A stretch of DNA of 64,000 nucleotides from Amoeboaphelidium protococcarum (lineage: Eukaryota; Aphelidiomycota; Aphelidea): positions 124,001-188,000 of the forward strand of contig JALECJ010000005.1 of the NCBI GenBank assembly GCA_023515745.1, written 5' to 3'. Positions 1-11,015 of the stretch are shown piece after piece. The notes under the pieces were generated by a model, which was not told the origin of the DNA, did no database searches, and saw only the letters and a list, made by a program, of their open reading frames with translations. Within the stretch, counting starts at the first letter, position 1. Every line of letters starts with the position of its first letter. A program made the position numbers and the translations under genes.

Positions 1-282
1 GTGGACGAATAATTAAACTATATATCTGGTTCAGCAGTGGATGTAGCTGTCGGTACACCTAATCGCGTTCTTTAGCTACTCAATAAGAACGCGTTCGATA
101 ACGTTGACAGAATAATCATCGACATGAACAAAGATGTCAAGGATCGCACTATCCTCGATCTGCCTGAATGTAAGCGCGATCTTATTCTTCTGTTATCATC
201 TTGCTGCGCACGCACCGTTGACTCACAGCGTAATCTGAAAATACAGTGGCTGAATAATGATTGCGATTTTGGCAGTCAATGA
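1..282 (+). CDS. CMS1: CMS1/CMSS1-like ribosome-biogenesis protein, 3' end only
   Basis: The gene enters from the left edge and has no start here. Frame 1 gives 93 residues ending in TGA at 280-282, with TAA and TAG read as Gln. It contains VAVGTPNRVLQLL followed by a hydrophobic strand ending in Asp (RIIIDMN) and KDRTILDLPE. This matches the C-terminal part of the CMS1 family (U3/90S pre-ribosome-associated, DEAD-helicase-like fold), whose members carry VGTPGR then a D...R.I.D.PE stretch and end soon after. The likely role is small-subunit rRNA processing in the nucleolus. The assignment rests on this short tail only; a degenerate DEAD-box protein is the alternative. Confidence 0.6.
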
Positions 283-728
283 AATACACATAATTGATTG
301 TAATAAGGTCTATTTTCTCCTCTTGTGCCACCATATCGGTATTTCTTATTTGTATCATATCAAGAACATTCTTCTTCGTGCGTTCGACAAAGTGAGCGCC
401 AAAGGAACCGCTGTTCCGCGAGAGAAACGGAGACTCGCGCTTAGGGACGAATTGTAAGCGCGCATCGTTTTTTTGCCGATCGGTCCTGCAGCGCGCGCCA
501 TATATTTTTTGAACATTTCCCGACTTTTATCTAATTGGGCAAAATCTAATAAAAAGCACCACAGTCTTGGTCTATTTAGCTAGCGCATTAGAATATAGTC
601 TTGGTCCATATACTGCTGACATACTATTACTACTACAATTCTTTTAATATTATAGCTATATATCAATAATAATTTCTAATTTGGTGTTATCTTATCCGTA
701 TACAGTCAATATTACTTTAATTTACACA
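283..728. other. intergenic spacer
   Basis: About 450 bp between the CMS1-like stop and the phosphotransfer gene start. Short open stretches exist, as expected when only TGA stops translation, but none has recognisable protein character. AT-rich sequence just before 729 is the presumed promoter. Confidence 0.5.
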
Positions 729-1127
729 ATGTCTGATATAGTAGATATGAATATATTCTCGGAAGTCTTGCAAATGGACGATCCTGATGATAACTCCTTC
801 TCACAGTCACTGGTGGAATAGTTTTTTGGTCAGGCTGTAGAGACTATTGCCGGTATCAAGGATGCATTTGCTAAGCAAGACTATGCTCAAGTTTCCCGTC
901 TTGGACACTTTTTGAAGGGCAGCGCTTCGGCACTCGGAATCACAAAGCTCAAAAGCACTTGCGAGAAGATTTAGCATTGCGGTGAATAGAAAGAAGGTAC
1001 TCCTTTTAGTGGAATGTCTGTTGACTAATGTGCTCTTAAATTATAGGAGATGATCAATGATTTGGATGTTCAGACTGCTGAGGCCAAGATACATTTCAAG
1101 AAGCAGCTGGGATACAAAGATCTGTGA
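729..1127 (+). CDS. YPD1: histidine-containing phosphotransfer protein (Ypd1-like)
   Basis: Single exon, 132 aa, ATG to TGA. The HPt motif LGHFLKGSASALG lies near residues 58-70, with the phospho-accepting His at about position 60. The flanking helices are typical of the four-helix Ypd1 bundle, and the protein is the usual stand-alone HPt size. In fungi and plants such proteins relay phosphate from a hybrid histidine kinase to response regulators, for example in osmostress signalling. Residues 89-106 could be mistaken for a 51-nt intron because they look like GT...TTATAG, but the stretch is in frame, contains no TGA and keeps the helix spacing, so I keep it as coding. TAG and TAA codons are read as Gln. 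Confidence 0.85.
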
Positions 1128-1275
1128 GAGAAAGCGGTTATTATAGATATTTGCTACTTGATTTACGCGTATTTTAACTTTAAACCAGTAGTATAGATCT
1201 CGATAAAACCAAGTATCTTATGGCAATTGTTCATTATAGGAGCTAAGGGAGTCGAGAATCAATAGTAAAGCTTTA

Positions 1276-2357
1276 TCAGTAATACCAGTGGAGGAAGAGG
1301 AGAGTGAGTGATAGTACGAGAAAGTATAGGAGAACAAAATTACGCCATGTTACGCCATATTGCAAAGTCTTTTTGAGTACCACATTGCCCTTCTTCACGG
1401 TATCAGTCGTCTAATGAGCCTCAGTATAGAGGTAATTAATCTGCTCAGCCTGAGAACCAATATGACTCTCCAACTGAGTTTGCAATTGACTAATCTCAAG
1501 CAACGTTCTTTCGGTTTACCTACAGAGATTTTATCGCATTACGATCGAGAATATCATATAAATGTTCTAAAAAGCTATCAAGTTCTTACTAGACTTAAGT
1601 TTCCATTGCGAGTAGATCCTCAAGCATCTCAGCATTCTCTAGTTCCAACATTTATCGTTCTTTAGAGGAGAGCTGTTATGCAGGATCATCTTCTGCAGCC
1701 ACCTAATCGTCTTCATTTAATTGTTGCATTGAGTAGAAACTACAAAAGAGCTGATGATGGCGTTACAATCACACATATTCATGACGCATATATTACTCTT
1801 ATTATAAGTTCTAGCTATCACCGAGGTGAGAGATATCGCGAGACATCCTATCCTCTTACTCGGCAATGATTTACTTTGACAAAATAGCCAGCTACTCGGT
1901 CAATATTTAACATACAATAGTCCAGTGCGCGGATCTGAGTTTATGATGGGATTGCACCACCTGAGTCTAACCTTCAAGGCGACTAACACGAGCGACACTT
2001 TGCTTTATAAACAGATAAGCCTGTTAATCAATGACCAGGGAATCACTTATAATTTGCTGTCGACTAGCTTTACTTTTCCCAATCTACTACAGTTGAGCAA
2101 CCTTGGACTACTTTAGCAGACGTAACATATTCTCAATACCACGAAGCTACACAAGCAAGTTTGAACGCGCTCTAAATTGCAATAAAGCTAAAGCAAGATG
2201 TACTTACAATATCAGTAGACTCTTTAACAATCTCAGAAGAACGTTCGGCACTAATGTTTGACAATGGCTGCAAAATTACCCGTTAAATTTATTCTGGATC
2301 TGTCGAGAGCTTACGCAGGCAATCGCGATAATCAGAAGTTCTATCAATGGCAATCAT
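1276..2357 (-). CDS. STX18: syntaxin-18 / Ufe1 / SYP81-type Qa-SNARE of the ER
   Basis: Four exons on the minus strand: 2357-2208, 2146-1797, 1739-1590 and 1519-1276, with introns of 61, 57 and 70 nt; phases join cleanly. The N-terminus has the family signature DRTSDYRDCL. The middle contains SHHKLRSAHWTIVCQILTEQ, the region aligning with plant SYP81. The SNARE helix includes QQTERTLLEISQL and EQINYLYTEAHQTTDTVKKGN. The protein ends in a tail anchor (FVLLYFLVLSLTLLFLHWYY). It should mediate Golgi-to-ER retrograde fusion. The start at 2357 was chosen because DRT lies very near the N-terminus in homologues. It converges with the HPt gene (148 bp between stops). Confidence 0.88.
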
Positions 2358-2440
2358 ACCCACAAAAGAGGAACGTTGCTTAGAGCTGCTAATGACTGAC
2401 TGACCGTTACTCTGGAACGAAACAATTATTCTCGTTTTAA

Positions 2441-2460
2441 AGAGAGAGAGAGAGTGAGAG
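2441..2460. repeat. GA dinucleotide run
   Basis: Short AGAGAG microsatellite in the divergent promoter region between syntaxin 18 and the kinesin gene. Confidence 0.6.
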
Positions 2461-2627
2461 ACCAAAGAATTTACTGTGCAGCATTCCTCAAAGAAGAATC
2501 GACGCGACGAGAGTGCCGTTTCACTTCGCGCGCGTTGTTTCAAGATTGCATTGGAATTGTCTCAACAGTCTAGCTTGTACTTGAGTACTCAAAAGATATA
2601 CAATATTCTGCATATAGAGTCACATAT

Positions 2628-4875
2628 ATGAATAAGAACACAAGTGATAGCATCCAGTCCTAGACTGCATCCAAACTCAAGCCTCCTTCCTCGGTCAAAA
2701 AGGTAATTATTGAACTCCTACAATCTTTGTAATATACATATAACGTACCTTGTATGAAGATTTTAAATCACACTGATAAAGAGAATGGTCCACCTTCTAC
2801 TAAACTAACTAATTCAAAATTTAATATAAATATTAAAGGCACTGTTCCATGCAGTAAGCCGCTTTAAAAGCCCAAAACTATTGCCAAAACAATCCTTGGT
2901 TAATCAGGCGGGTAATAAGTCAAGACTAAGCCTATCGCCAAAACTACTGCTCAGAATGTCAATCCTCCTGTTATTTTATCATAAACTCGCAATGCCACTT
3001 CAAAGAGACCTGGTTGGGATATCAAGGGAAAGCTTCAAGATACCGAAGCCAAGGTGGTTAATCTAAGTAGCTAGAATTAGGCTCTCTTGGCGTAGACTTT
3101 ATAGTTGCAGCAGGAGATCGAGACTGAGAAAAGCAAGTCTAAGATGGTGCAAGATGAGCGGGATGGCTTATAATCTCAACATTCTTCATTGATCTTAGAA
3201 CTATCACATCTCAAATAGTTGTTTAGTGAGAAGGTGGCTGTTTTAGATGTGCTGAAGCGTGAGCACGAAGATGAGATCCAATTTCTGATGACAAAAAGTA
3301 GAGAATAGCTGCAGTAGTTAGAGATGGAGAATGATCAGTTCAAAGTCAACTTGTCTGAACTAAATACTTAGTTATCTGGCTTACAATCTAAAAATACTGA
3401 CTTATCTGTATGGATTTAATATTCTTACGCGTTACTTGAGAAATGGCTTGATTAACTTGTAGGAGCAGTTGTAAAATTCCCAGAGAAGTGGCAGAGAGAT
3501 GAAGTTGTAGTTTGATGTTCTCAGAGTGGAGTACGAGGTGAGATTTATTGTTCAGTGATAACCAACATGATAATTCATTGATTGTAGGACGTGTTTGAAC
3601 AGAATAAACGTCATAAAGGTCAACTGGAAGACGCGAATGTAAAAATAGTGCAGCTTAATGAATAGCTGATGAAAAAAGAGTAGTAAAGACGGTATCTGCA
3701 TAATCTGGTACAAGAGCTGAAAGGCAACATCAGAGTGTTTTGTCGTATTCGCCCTCCTTTGGCAGAAGAAAGCCAAGACTTGTCTCATATCAACTTATCC
3801 CAAGTGGAGGATGGCTCAGTTGCATTTATGCAAGTCTGCGTAAGAATGATACATTTATGCCTCTTCGACTTTGATATCATGATTAAGATTGTAGGAGAGT
3901 GCTGATGGTTAACGGACTAATGTCAAAGAGAATTTATTCCAATTTGACACGACATTTCCGATTAATTGTACATAGAGCCAAGTTTTTGATGAAGTATCTC
4001 AATTGATATAATCCGCATGTGATGGTTATAATGTTTGTATATTTGCATATGGTCAGACTGGATCTGGTAAGTGCTCTACGTTTTCGTAAAGCTATATTGG
4101 AAAACTTAAATTTGTAGGCAAATCATTTACAATGGAAGGGAACATGAATAGTCCCGATCAGTTTGGAGTTATACCACGTTCGGCTCAGCTGATCTGGAAT
4201 CAAGCCTAAAAATTGAGAGATCTTGGATGGGAATCTGAGTTTTCTGGTTCATATTTGGAGATTTATAACGAGCAGCTGTATGATCTTTTAAGATCTGATT
4301 ATGCTTAGTCTGATAACAGCGAGAAATTAAGCATAAAATTAGACTCTGATCATGAGATATACGTGGCTGGATAATCACATGTACCATTGCTATCAGAGAA
4401 GGATGTTTTGAAGATGATTACTAATGCGTCCAAGAATCGCAGAGTGGCCGAGACTTTGTGTAATGAGCGCTCTTCCAGAAGTCATTCCGTGTTCACGCTC
4501 AATATCAAGGCGCGTAACTCTGGAGCTGATGAAACGTTATATGGATCTTTAAATTTGATTGATCTGGCCGGTTCTGAGAGATTGGCAAAGAGTGGTGCTA
4601 CTGGGGATCGATTGAAAGAGACACAGGCCATTAATAAAAGTTTAAGCGCACTGGGAGATGTTATCATGGCTCTATCGCGTGGAGATTCGCACGTCCCCTT
4701 CCGCAATTCCAAGCTGACTCATCTACTGCAGAGTAAACTGGGTGGAAATTCAAAGGTGCTCATGTTTGTCAATGTTTCACCAGGCGCAGAGAATGTCAGC
4801 GAAAGTATCAACACTTTGAGATTTGCCACCAAAGTTAATAATTGCCACATAGGAGTTGCTAAGAGATAAACATGA
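2628..4875 (+). CDS. kinesin-14 (C-terminal motor, Kar3/HSET-like)
   Basis: Six exons: 2628-2702, 2760-3407, 3463-3537, 3588-3833, 3895-4066 and 4118-4875 (657 aa). The N-terminus is basic and Pro/Lys-rich, followed by coiled coil from about residue 150 to 320. The neck and motor then start with [14 protein letters not shown], diagnostic of minus-end-directed kinesin-14. The P-loop is GQTGSGKS (split by intron 5), switch I is NERSSRSHS, and switch II is DLAGSERL. Family members focus spindle poles and slide microtubules. The stop is AAR-TAA-ACA-TGA, so the apparent standard-code stop at 4867 is Gln. The first intron acceptor (at 2758-2759) is the least certain join. Confidence 0.9.
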
Positions 4876-5049
4876 TATTAATAGTGATGAAAACTGTTTT
4901 TGATATTTGTGAATAAATGGTATAAGGATTTTTAAGTGATCATCGCAAATCTTTAACTTTTTTCTCTCTTACCAAACAGGAAGGTTGTGATGACGTCGAT
5001 GCGTATCCCTTTTATAAAAGCTTTAAATTAGTACCATCTTTAAAGGCGA

Positions 5050-5646
5050 ATGGTATCATTTAATGCTAGAAATCCCTTCGAACACTATGAAAATTTATAG
5101 CTTAAACCAGATGCATCTCTCAGGAGGAAAGACATTAAAGAGAAATATGCACAGCTTGCGTAGATATGGCATCCCGACAAGAATCAAGATGAGAATGCTG
5201 CCAATTAATTTGCACGTATCACAGAGTCGTATAAAATACTTAGCGATCCTGATAGAAAGCGAGAATATGATGCCTGGATATAGTCTGTGGGACGTCCGAG
5301 GTCTCCTTTGACTAGTGGTGGTAATAATGATTAGCGATAGTACTCACCGTTTGGTACAAGTCGCGATGACGATGAGCGATACGTAGATCACAAGGCTCAA
5401 GAGTACGCGAAAATGCGATATTAATGGAACGCTCGACATGGCCGATACCATGCTCATTAGCATCAGATGCCTCCATAGTACTAGGATCCGGCGGATATTA
5501 GGTGGAAGAAGGCGCAACAACAAACACAAGCGGAGAATGATAGAATAAACGCATTGAGATCTCAACTCTCTGCGGACAATCTAAAGTTGGCTCTTGCCTT
5601 TGGAGCCATATTAGCCTACTCTATCTTGACTATTAGATTTTCATGA
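5050..5646 (+). CDS. J-domain protein with C-terminal membrane anchor
   Basis: 198 aa, single exon. The J domain begins near residue 6 (NPFEHYENL) and contains the HPD motif in IWHPDKNQ, followed by ILSDPDRKREYDAW. This is followed by a Gln/Arg-rich linker with many TAG/TAA-coded Gln and a C-terminal hydrophobic helix of about 18 residues ending ILTIRFS. It should recruit Hsp70 at an organelle or ER membrane surface; no Gly/Phe region or zinc domain is present, so it is class C. ATG 5050 is the first Met before the J domain; an untranslated or coding upstream exon cannot be excluded. Starts 174 bp after the kinesin stop. Confidence 0.82.
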
Positions 5647-5875
5647 TGTTCATATATAAGTCTATATATTTATTTGGTTTTATCGCATCTATGTCTTATT
5701 GTGGCTGTTTTCACTGCAAGATCAGTTTAATTGCCTAAATTGTGGTGCTATTTTTAAACGCATTGCGTCAAATCAACATCGAAATTCACAGATATTATCA
5801 CCTTTTCCATGTATCAGAGCTCACATTGTTGTCAAAAATTAAGATAAATAATATCGAGTTGTGAATAAAAAATAA

Positions 5876-7748
5876 ATGAGGTAGGCTGTGTACTTTGTTT
5901 TTTCAGGTAGAACTCCTAGTATCATTGTTGTATTGTAGTGAAATTCCTTTGATTTCAGTTTACGCCCAGGCGTTGTACAGTGATGGTCAATGGCGCCCAT
6001 TCTCTGCTGGCTACAGCCAACTGATCTTGTATGGAAACAAAGATGCGCACACCTATCGCTTGATAGGCCGTAATGTTGACGATAATCAGTTCATAATCAA
6101 TTCCTAGTTCACTGCCACTGGAGTTCAGTATCAGCAGGCGTCGGATACGTTTCATCAGTACTCAGATGGCACCAATGTCTATGGATTCAACTTCTATCAG
6201 CAGGATGATGCTCGCCAGTTTGCCGAAGCTTGTAATGCAGCTTTGAAAGACTTGGCCACACCATAGCCTGCTCCACCACCGGCTATGCCACCACCAGCTA
6301 TGCCGCCTGCAATGAATAAGTTGCCAGCTGCATCATCTACTGGTAGTAAGTTTGGAGCACAGGCTGCAGCTGCTTAAAGTAATGCTGCTCCAACTCCTGC
6401 TCCATCTAGTGGTGGCGGTGGACCCCCACCTCCTCCTCCACCTGCGCCTTCAATGAGTGTTGATGTTGATGATTCTGCCGCTGCTGGTAATGGTTTGGCT
6501 GCGGCTCTCTCTGGCGTAAAGTTGAAGAAGTCCTCAGCACCACCTCCTAAAGAGGACTCTCCAAGTCATGGCGGTGGTAATGCCAAGGCTCCAGCTCCGT
6601 CTGGTGGTGGCGGAGGTGGTCTTATGGGCGAAATGGCTGCAAAATTGGGTAAGCGCACTCAGATTGCAGACCCAGCCCCTGCTGCATCAACGGGATCAAG
6701 TGGCTCGCTCGCTTCTAAATTGGGATCTGCACCACCTAATACGTTGGCTGGAGCTTTGAAGGCGAAGAATATGAACTCTTCAGCATCAAACGCGTCCATG
6801 AGCGAGTCCAAGTAGGAAGAAGCTGCTCCGGAAGTGAAAAAGTTTCCTTTGAACAAGTTTGGCCAGCCAGCTGCATAGCCAGCAGCAGCTCCTGCAGAAA
6901 AGGAGCCAGAAGCACCAAAGTCCAAATTTCCGGGATTAAAGGTTGGTAACAAAGCTGCTGCTGCTGCCGCTCCTGCTGCTGAGGAAGAGAAGGAGCCTGA
7001 GAAGCCAAAATTTGGCCCTCCAGGTGGCAACAAATTTGGTGGTGCAACTAAGTTTGGTACACCAGCTCCACCGCCACAGGCTGAACCACCTAAAGTTGAA
7101 GAATAGGAGGAGAAACCAGCATTTGGCAATAAATTCTAATCTGCTCTGAATAAGAATCATCCACCTAAAGAGGAAGAAGTCCCTCCTCCAGCTGCTGATT
7201 TCCCGAAGAGCAAATTTGGTAATGGCAAGTTTCCATCGGCATTGCCTGACAGCAAGTTTCCGCCACCGTCTTCGGCTAATAACTCTGCTAAAAGCTTGCC
7301 ACCACCAGCTTCTATCCCTCCACCGATGGCTAAAGCAATAAGCCCATTATAGGCCGAGCCATCAAACGCTGATGCTGCAGATGAAGATGACTGGGAATCT
7401 TCGCCTCCAAAGAAGGGCGCGCCTGGTAAATTTCCGTTCGGTAATAGTAAGGCCAACAATAATACGTCTGACAGCTACAGCGGTTCTGCTGCAAAGAATG
7501 CTGATCACGATTCTTCATAGGATGTGCATCATTCAGCATCCCCATTTGGAGCTACTAAAGAATCGCTGAAATCTAGCCGTAAAGAATTGCCGTCTGGTAA
7601 CGATGGAATGTCAGCAGAGCAATTCCAGTAACTGAAGGAAGAGATGGTGAGTGTTGTCAAGTCTGAGATGTAGAAGATCAAGGCGGAGATTGAAGACACT
7701 CTACGTTCTGAGATTGCACAGCTCCTCAAAACTTTAACCGGCAATTGA
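5876..7748 (+). CDS. Ena/VASP-family actin regulator
   Basis: Two exons, 5876-5906 and 5959-7748 (606 aa). Residues about 12-120 form an EVH1/WH1 domain (YAQALYSDGQWRPF, FNFYQQDDARQFAEA). A polyproline tract (GGPPPPPPPAPS) follows, then an actin-binding motif NGLAAALSGVKLKK resembling the Ena/VASP GAB. A long Pro/Ala/Lys-rich region with many KFG/KFP dipeptide repeats leads to a C-terminal helix, suited to tetramerisation. Family members bundle filaments and protect barbed ends from capping. The first exon encodes only about 10 residues and its ATG is the least certain point. GC content and codon use differ from neighbours because of the Ala/Pro/Gly composition. Confidence 0.85.
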
Positions 7749-7953
7749 TCAATAGCGAAGTGAGTATGAATAATGAACGAAGGAAATATAGTGATGGAAT
7801 TTAAAATTTATAAAATTTTGAATGGCTTCTTTATCACGAAATTTTCCATTTTCAATCGACGCGACCGTTCGTTGAATGATTTTGAAATTACGCAGCAGAC
7901 GCTTTTAAACTTCAGCTCTTCACTCTGTAGCAACAAGAAACTTTTATCGCTAG

Positions 7954-8912
7954 ATGACTTACACTACTAGAACTGTTGGTGCACCAAACTCTTTGGATTA
8001 CCGTCTATACATTGGTAGGATTTTCCTCTTGCGGGATTGTAAACTTTTACGTTTTATTACCCATTATTGTGCGTCTATGTAGAGAAGGACGGTAAGGCAG
8101 TCTCGGCGTTCCATGACATTCCTCTGTACGCTAATGCGGAAAAGACTGTGCTTAACATGGTGGTGGAGATTCCTCGCTGGACCAACGCTAAATTGGAGAT
8201 TAGCAAGGCTGATGCATTGAACCCAATCAAATAAGATGTGAAGAAGGGCAAGTTGCGCTTCGTCAAGAATTGCTTCCCACATCACGGCTACATCTGGAAC
8301 TATGGCGCATTTCCATAGACTTGGGAGGATCCTAACCATGTGCATCCGGAGACTAAGGCTATTGGTGACAATGATCCACTGGATGTTGTGGAGATTGGCG
8401 AACGTGTCGGTCACATTGGACAAGTTAAACAGGTGAAAGTATTAGGTGTAGTCGCACTGCTGGATGAGGGCGAGACTGATTGGAAGGTGATCACTATCGA
8501 TGTCACTGACCCTCAGGCAGACAAGGTGAATGACATTGAGGATGTGGAAAAAGTATTCCCTGGACTGCTGAAAGCCACAACTGAATGGTTCCGCATCTAC
8601 AAAATTCCAGATGGCAAACCAGCTAATGTTTTCGCGTTCAATGGCGACGCGAAGAATCGTGATTACGCTCTCAATGTCGTGGCTGAGACTAACGAAGCCT
8701 GGAAGAAGTTGATTACCAAGGCTATCCCTAACAAGAGCGACAAGTATGATATTTAGACCGTTAATGTGAATGTCAAAGATAGTCCGTACTTAATTGACAC
8801 TGCTTCGGCTGAGTATAGTAAAATTGCTCCAGCTGCCTAGTAGCTGACTGCCAATCCTGTTGATCCTGCTATTCACAAATGGTACTTTATCAAGGGGGAT
8901 TCTAGCCTTTGA
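7954..8912 (+). CDS. PPA1: soluble inorganic pyrophosphatase, family I
   Basis: Exons 7954-8014 and 8083-8912 (296 aa), a usual length for eukaryotic family I enzymes. The active-site signature [12 protein letters not shown] is clear. Other matches are [45 protein letters not shown] and the C-terminal HKWYFIKG. It hydrolyses PPi to phosphate in the cytosol, driving biosynthetic reactions. The N-terminal exon contains [14 protein letters not shown], conserved in fungal and animal homologues, and the intron splits the codon for Glu 21. Several Gln positions are TAA/TAG. Confidence 0.95.
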
Positions 8913-9003
8913 GCGAGTCGATAATGAACAGAGTTATGAGGCAGATTATGAAAAATGAAATGCACGGTATTGCAATGAAAATAAGTTATATCTTGACATT
9001 AAA

Positions 9004-9556
9004 TCATACTTGAGAGTACGGCAGGTTGGAAGTCTCTTTATTACCATTACTGCCAGTGGCAATGAACGATTCCGGCGATTCTAGACCATCATACGCCACC
9101 TGATTAGAACCACCATTCTAAACTAAGGTGTTAAATTAAGTATCTCCTCGTACCTTCAACTACCGGAATATAAACATTACAGTCACAGGCTTTGAGAGTA
9201 AATTTATGATAGTCATCGCAAGACTGTACTTGAATGAACTGAGACTCGTCCTGTTAACATCCGGACTATTATTAATACTAAGCCAGACAACATCAATCAC
9301 CAGAGTTAGTGTGGTCAATATCGCAAACTACAATACGCTTCATTCGTTTATTAGTAATACACACGGTTCAGATCTAAATTGAAAATCAAAAGGACACACT
9401 TACTATTTTCAATGGCTAAGAAGTCTCCATGTTATTTACAGCTAGCAATCCGAATAGCAATATAGGAACATTATATGAGGGATTTGGAGCGAAAGAAGCC
9501 AAAAGGCCAACTATAATCTAGGCAAAAATTATCTATTACAGCCTCAACGAACTCAT
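9004..9556 (-). CDS. AGTRAP-like small four-helix membrane protein
   Basis: Exons 9556-9404 and 9327-9004; the 76-nt intron contains TTACTAATAA, a good branch site. The product is 158 aa; animal angiotensin-II receptor-associated protein is about the same length. Hydrophobic helices include IIVGLLASF, IPILLFGLLA-type and TTLTLVIDVVWLSI segments. The next segment, SLAMTIINLLSKPVTVMFIF, is followed by a charged RGGD-type stretch and a polar tail, the same order as AGTRAP (DIVHISIF, GMAILSLLLKPLS, RERGGE). The function outside animals is unknown; in animals it modulates receptor trafficking. The match is architectural and by motif, so moderately sure. Convergent with the pyrophosphatase gene (91 bp between stops). 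Confidence 0.65.
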
Positions 9557-10078
9557 CTTGATATCCCCTTTTCGATCCTATAGAATCAATCGTCAAAACG
9601 AGAAGACATAGAGAGAAAGAGCGCGATGGAACTCTTCTCAGGCGATTAGCGTAAAATTCAACCAATAGTGAAATCGATTACAATCAAGCGAGAGAAGATT
9701 GTTATAGTGCAAAAGAGTGAATTTAATTGAATTTGAAGTGTTGATCATATAATCAGTCCATCAACTGTATGCTAGATCCCTATAGCTAAATGAATAACGA
9801 TATAACAATAATCAAGAACAATTGAACAAATAAATTATTCAAATGAGGGCAGCATACAGGTGCAATAACGTGCCAATCATCGAGTGATAAGCGCCACATT
9901 TTGATGAAACAGCTCAACACGGCACGCCCGCGGAATGGCAACTGAACGAGGCGGCGGTTTCTTCCTCTAAACACTCATTCACTTACACTCATTTTACTTG
10001 TGCTTAATACTATTTTAACAGTTACTCTATTCCTGTTAATTTCCCCAATTAAACACACACTTTGTTATAATAATCAAT
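9557..10078. other. divergent promoter region
   Basis: About 520 bp between the AGTRAP-like and cofilin starts. Nothing coding recognised; the sequence becomes AT-rich toward both starts. Confidence 0.5.
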
Positions 10079-10570
10079 ATGGTAAGTTGTTAATCTCTCA
10101 CCCCATGTTTTATTCAATGTTCATTTATTCATTCATTCGCCATTATAATAGTGTAGTCATCCGGTGTTACTGTAAACGACAAGTGCCTTGAAGCATTCTA
10201 GGATTTGAAGTTGAAGAAGAAGTACAAGTTTGTGCTATACAAGCTGTCTGATGACAACGCCTCCATTGTGTTGGAGAAGAGCGCCGAAGCTGGAACTTAC
10301 GATGAATTTGTCTCCAGTCTGCCAAAGGGCGAGTGCAGATACGCAGTCTATGATTTTGAGTTTGAGAAGCCTGGTGAGGGTCAGCGTAACAAGATTTGTT
10401 TCATTGCATGGTCTCCTGATTCTAGCAAGATCAAGTCAAAGATGTTATACGCTTCCAGTAAGGATGCTCTGCGTAAGAAGTTGGTTGGTGTTTCTACCGA
10501 GATTCAGGCTACTGACTTGAGCGAGATTGCGTACGACGTGGTCTTGGACAAGGTGAGCAAATCTAGTTGA
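10079..10570 (+). CDS. COF1: cofilin / ADF
   Basis: Exon 1 is the ATG alone (10079-10081); intron 10082-10156; exon 2 is 10157-10570. The product is 138 aa, the usual cofilin size. It begins MSSGVTVNDKCLEAF and contains LKKKYKFVLYKL, CRYAVYDFEFE, ICFIAWSPDSSKIKSKMLYASSKDALRK (the F-actin-binding helix) and the closing ATDLSEIAYDVVLDKV. Cofilin severs and depolymerises actin filaments. The phosphorylatable Ser near the N-terminus is present. Placing an intron directly after the start codon also occurs in fungal and animal cofilin genes, which supports the model. Confidence 0.95.
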
Positions 10571-11015
10571 ATATGCACTGCTTCTCTATGGTGGGTAGTA
10601 CTTTCTTGTGTGGTGTTGGCGGCGTGAAAATTGGCGAAATTGAAATAAAATGGAATGTTCCATGTTTTGTCTGCTTTTTTATCTTTCCCTTTTTATATTC
10701 TTTGCAGGTGTTCGTTGATTAATTTTAGACTTGCTTTCTTTCTCACTTTAAATCTGCTTATTCATCCCATAATAGCTTCTCTTCTACAGTCGCACGCAGT
10801 CAGTCTCTCTATGAGTTGAACTGTCTCTTGCGCGCTGTCTCGTAATGTTTCTCTCGCTTAGTCTTTCCTGCACGTTGAAACACGACTGACTGAAGCGTCT
10901 CTCTCCTTTTCCTTCTCTTATTGCTTCACTCTTAAACTGTACAGTACAGTACTCATTACTCTTAGTAGCTAGTTAATTTTAAGTTTTACAGTTAGGTCCT
11001 TAAGTCTCGTTTAAT
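10571..11015. other. spacer and promoter, pyrimidine-rich
   Basis: About 445 bp with long CT-rich runs (for example around 10795-10930). No gene recognised. It serves as the cofilin 3' region and Rpn10 promoter. Confidence 0.5.

Noticed and set aside
997-1046. GT...TTATAG intron inside the Ypd1-like gene
   Set aside because: The stretch is 51 nt with codon edges, is open, and fits the HPt helix spacing; removing it is not needed.
9180-9327. Cys-rich open frame with one in-frame TGA, considered as a possible selenoprotein
   Set aside because: A different frame gives a complete AGTRAP-like protein with a normal intron; the Cys-rich frame has no start and needs TGA readthrough.
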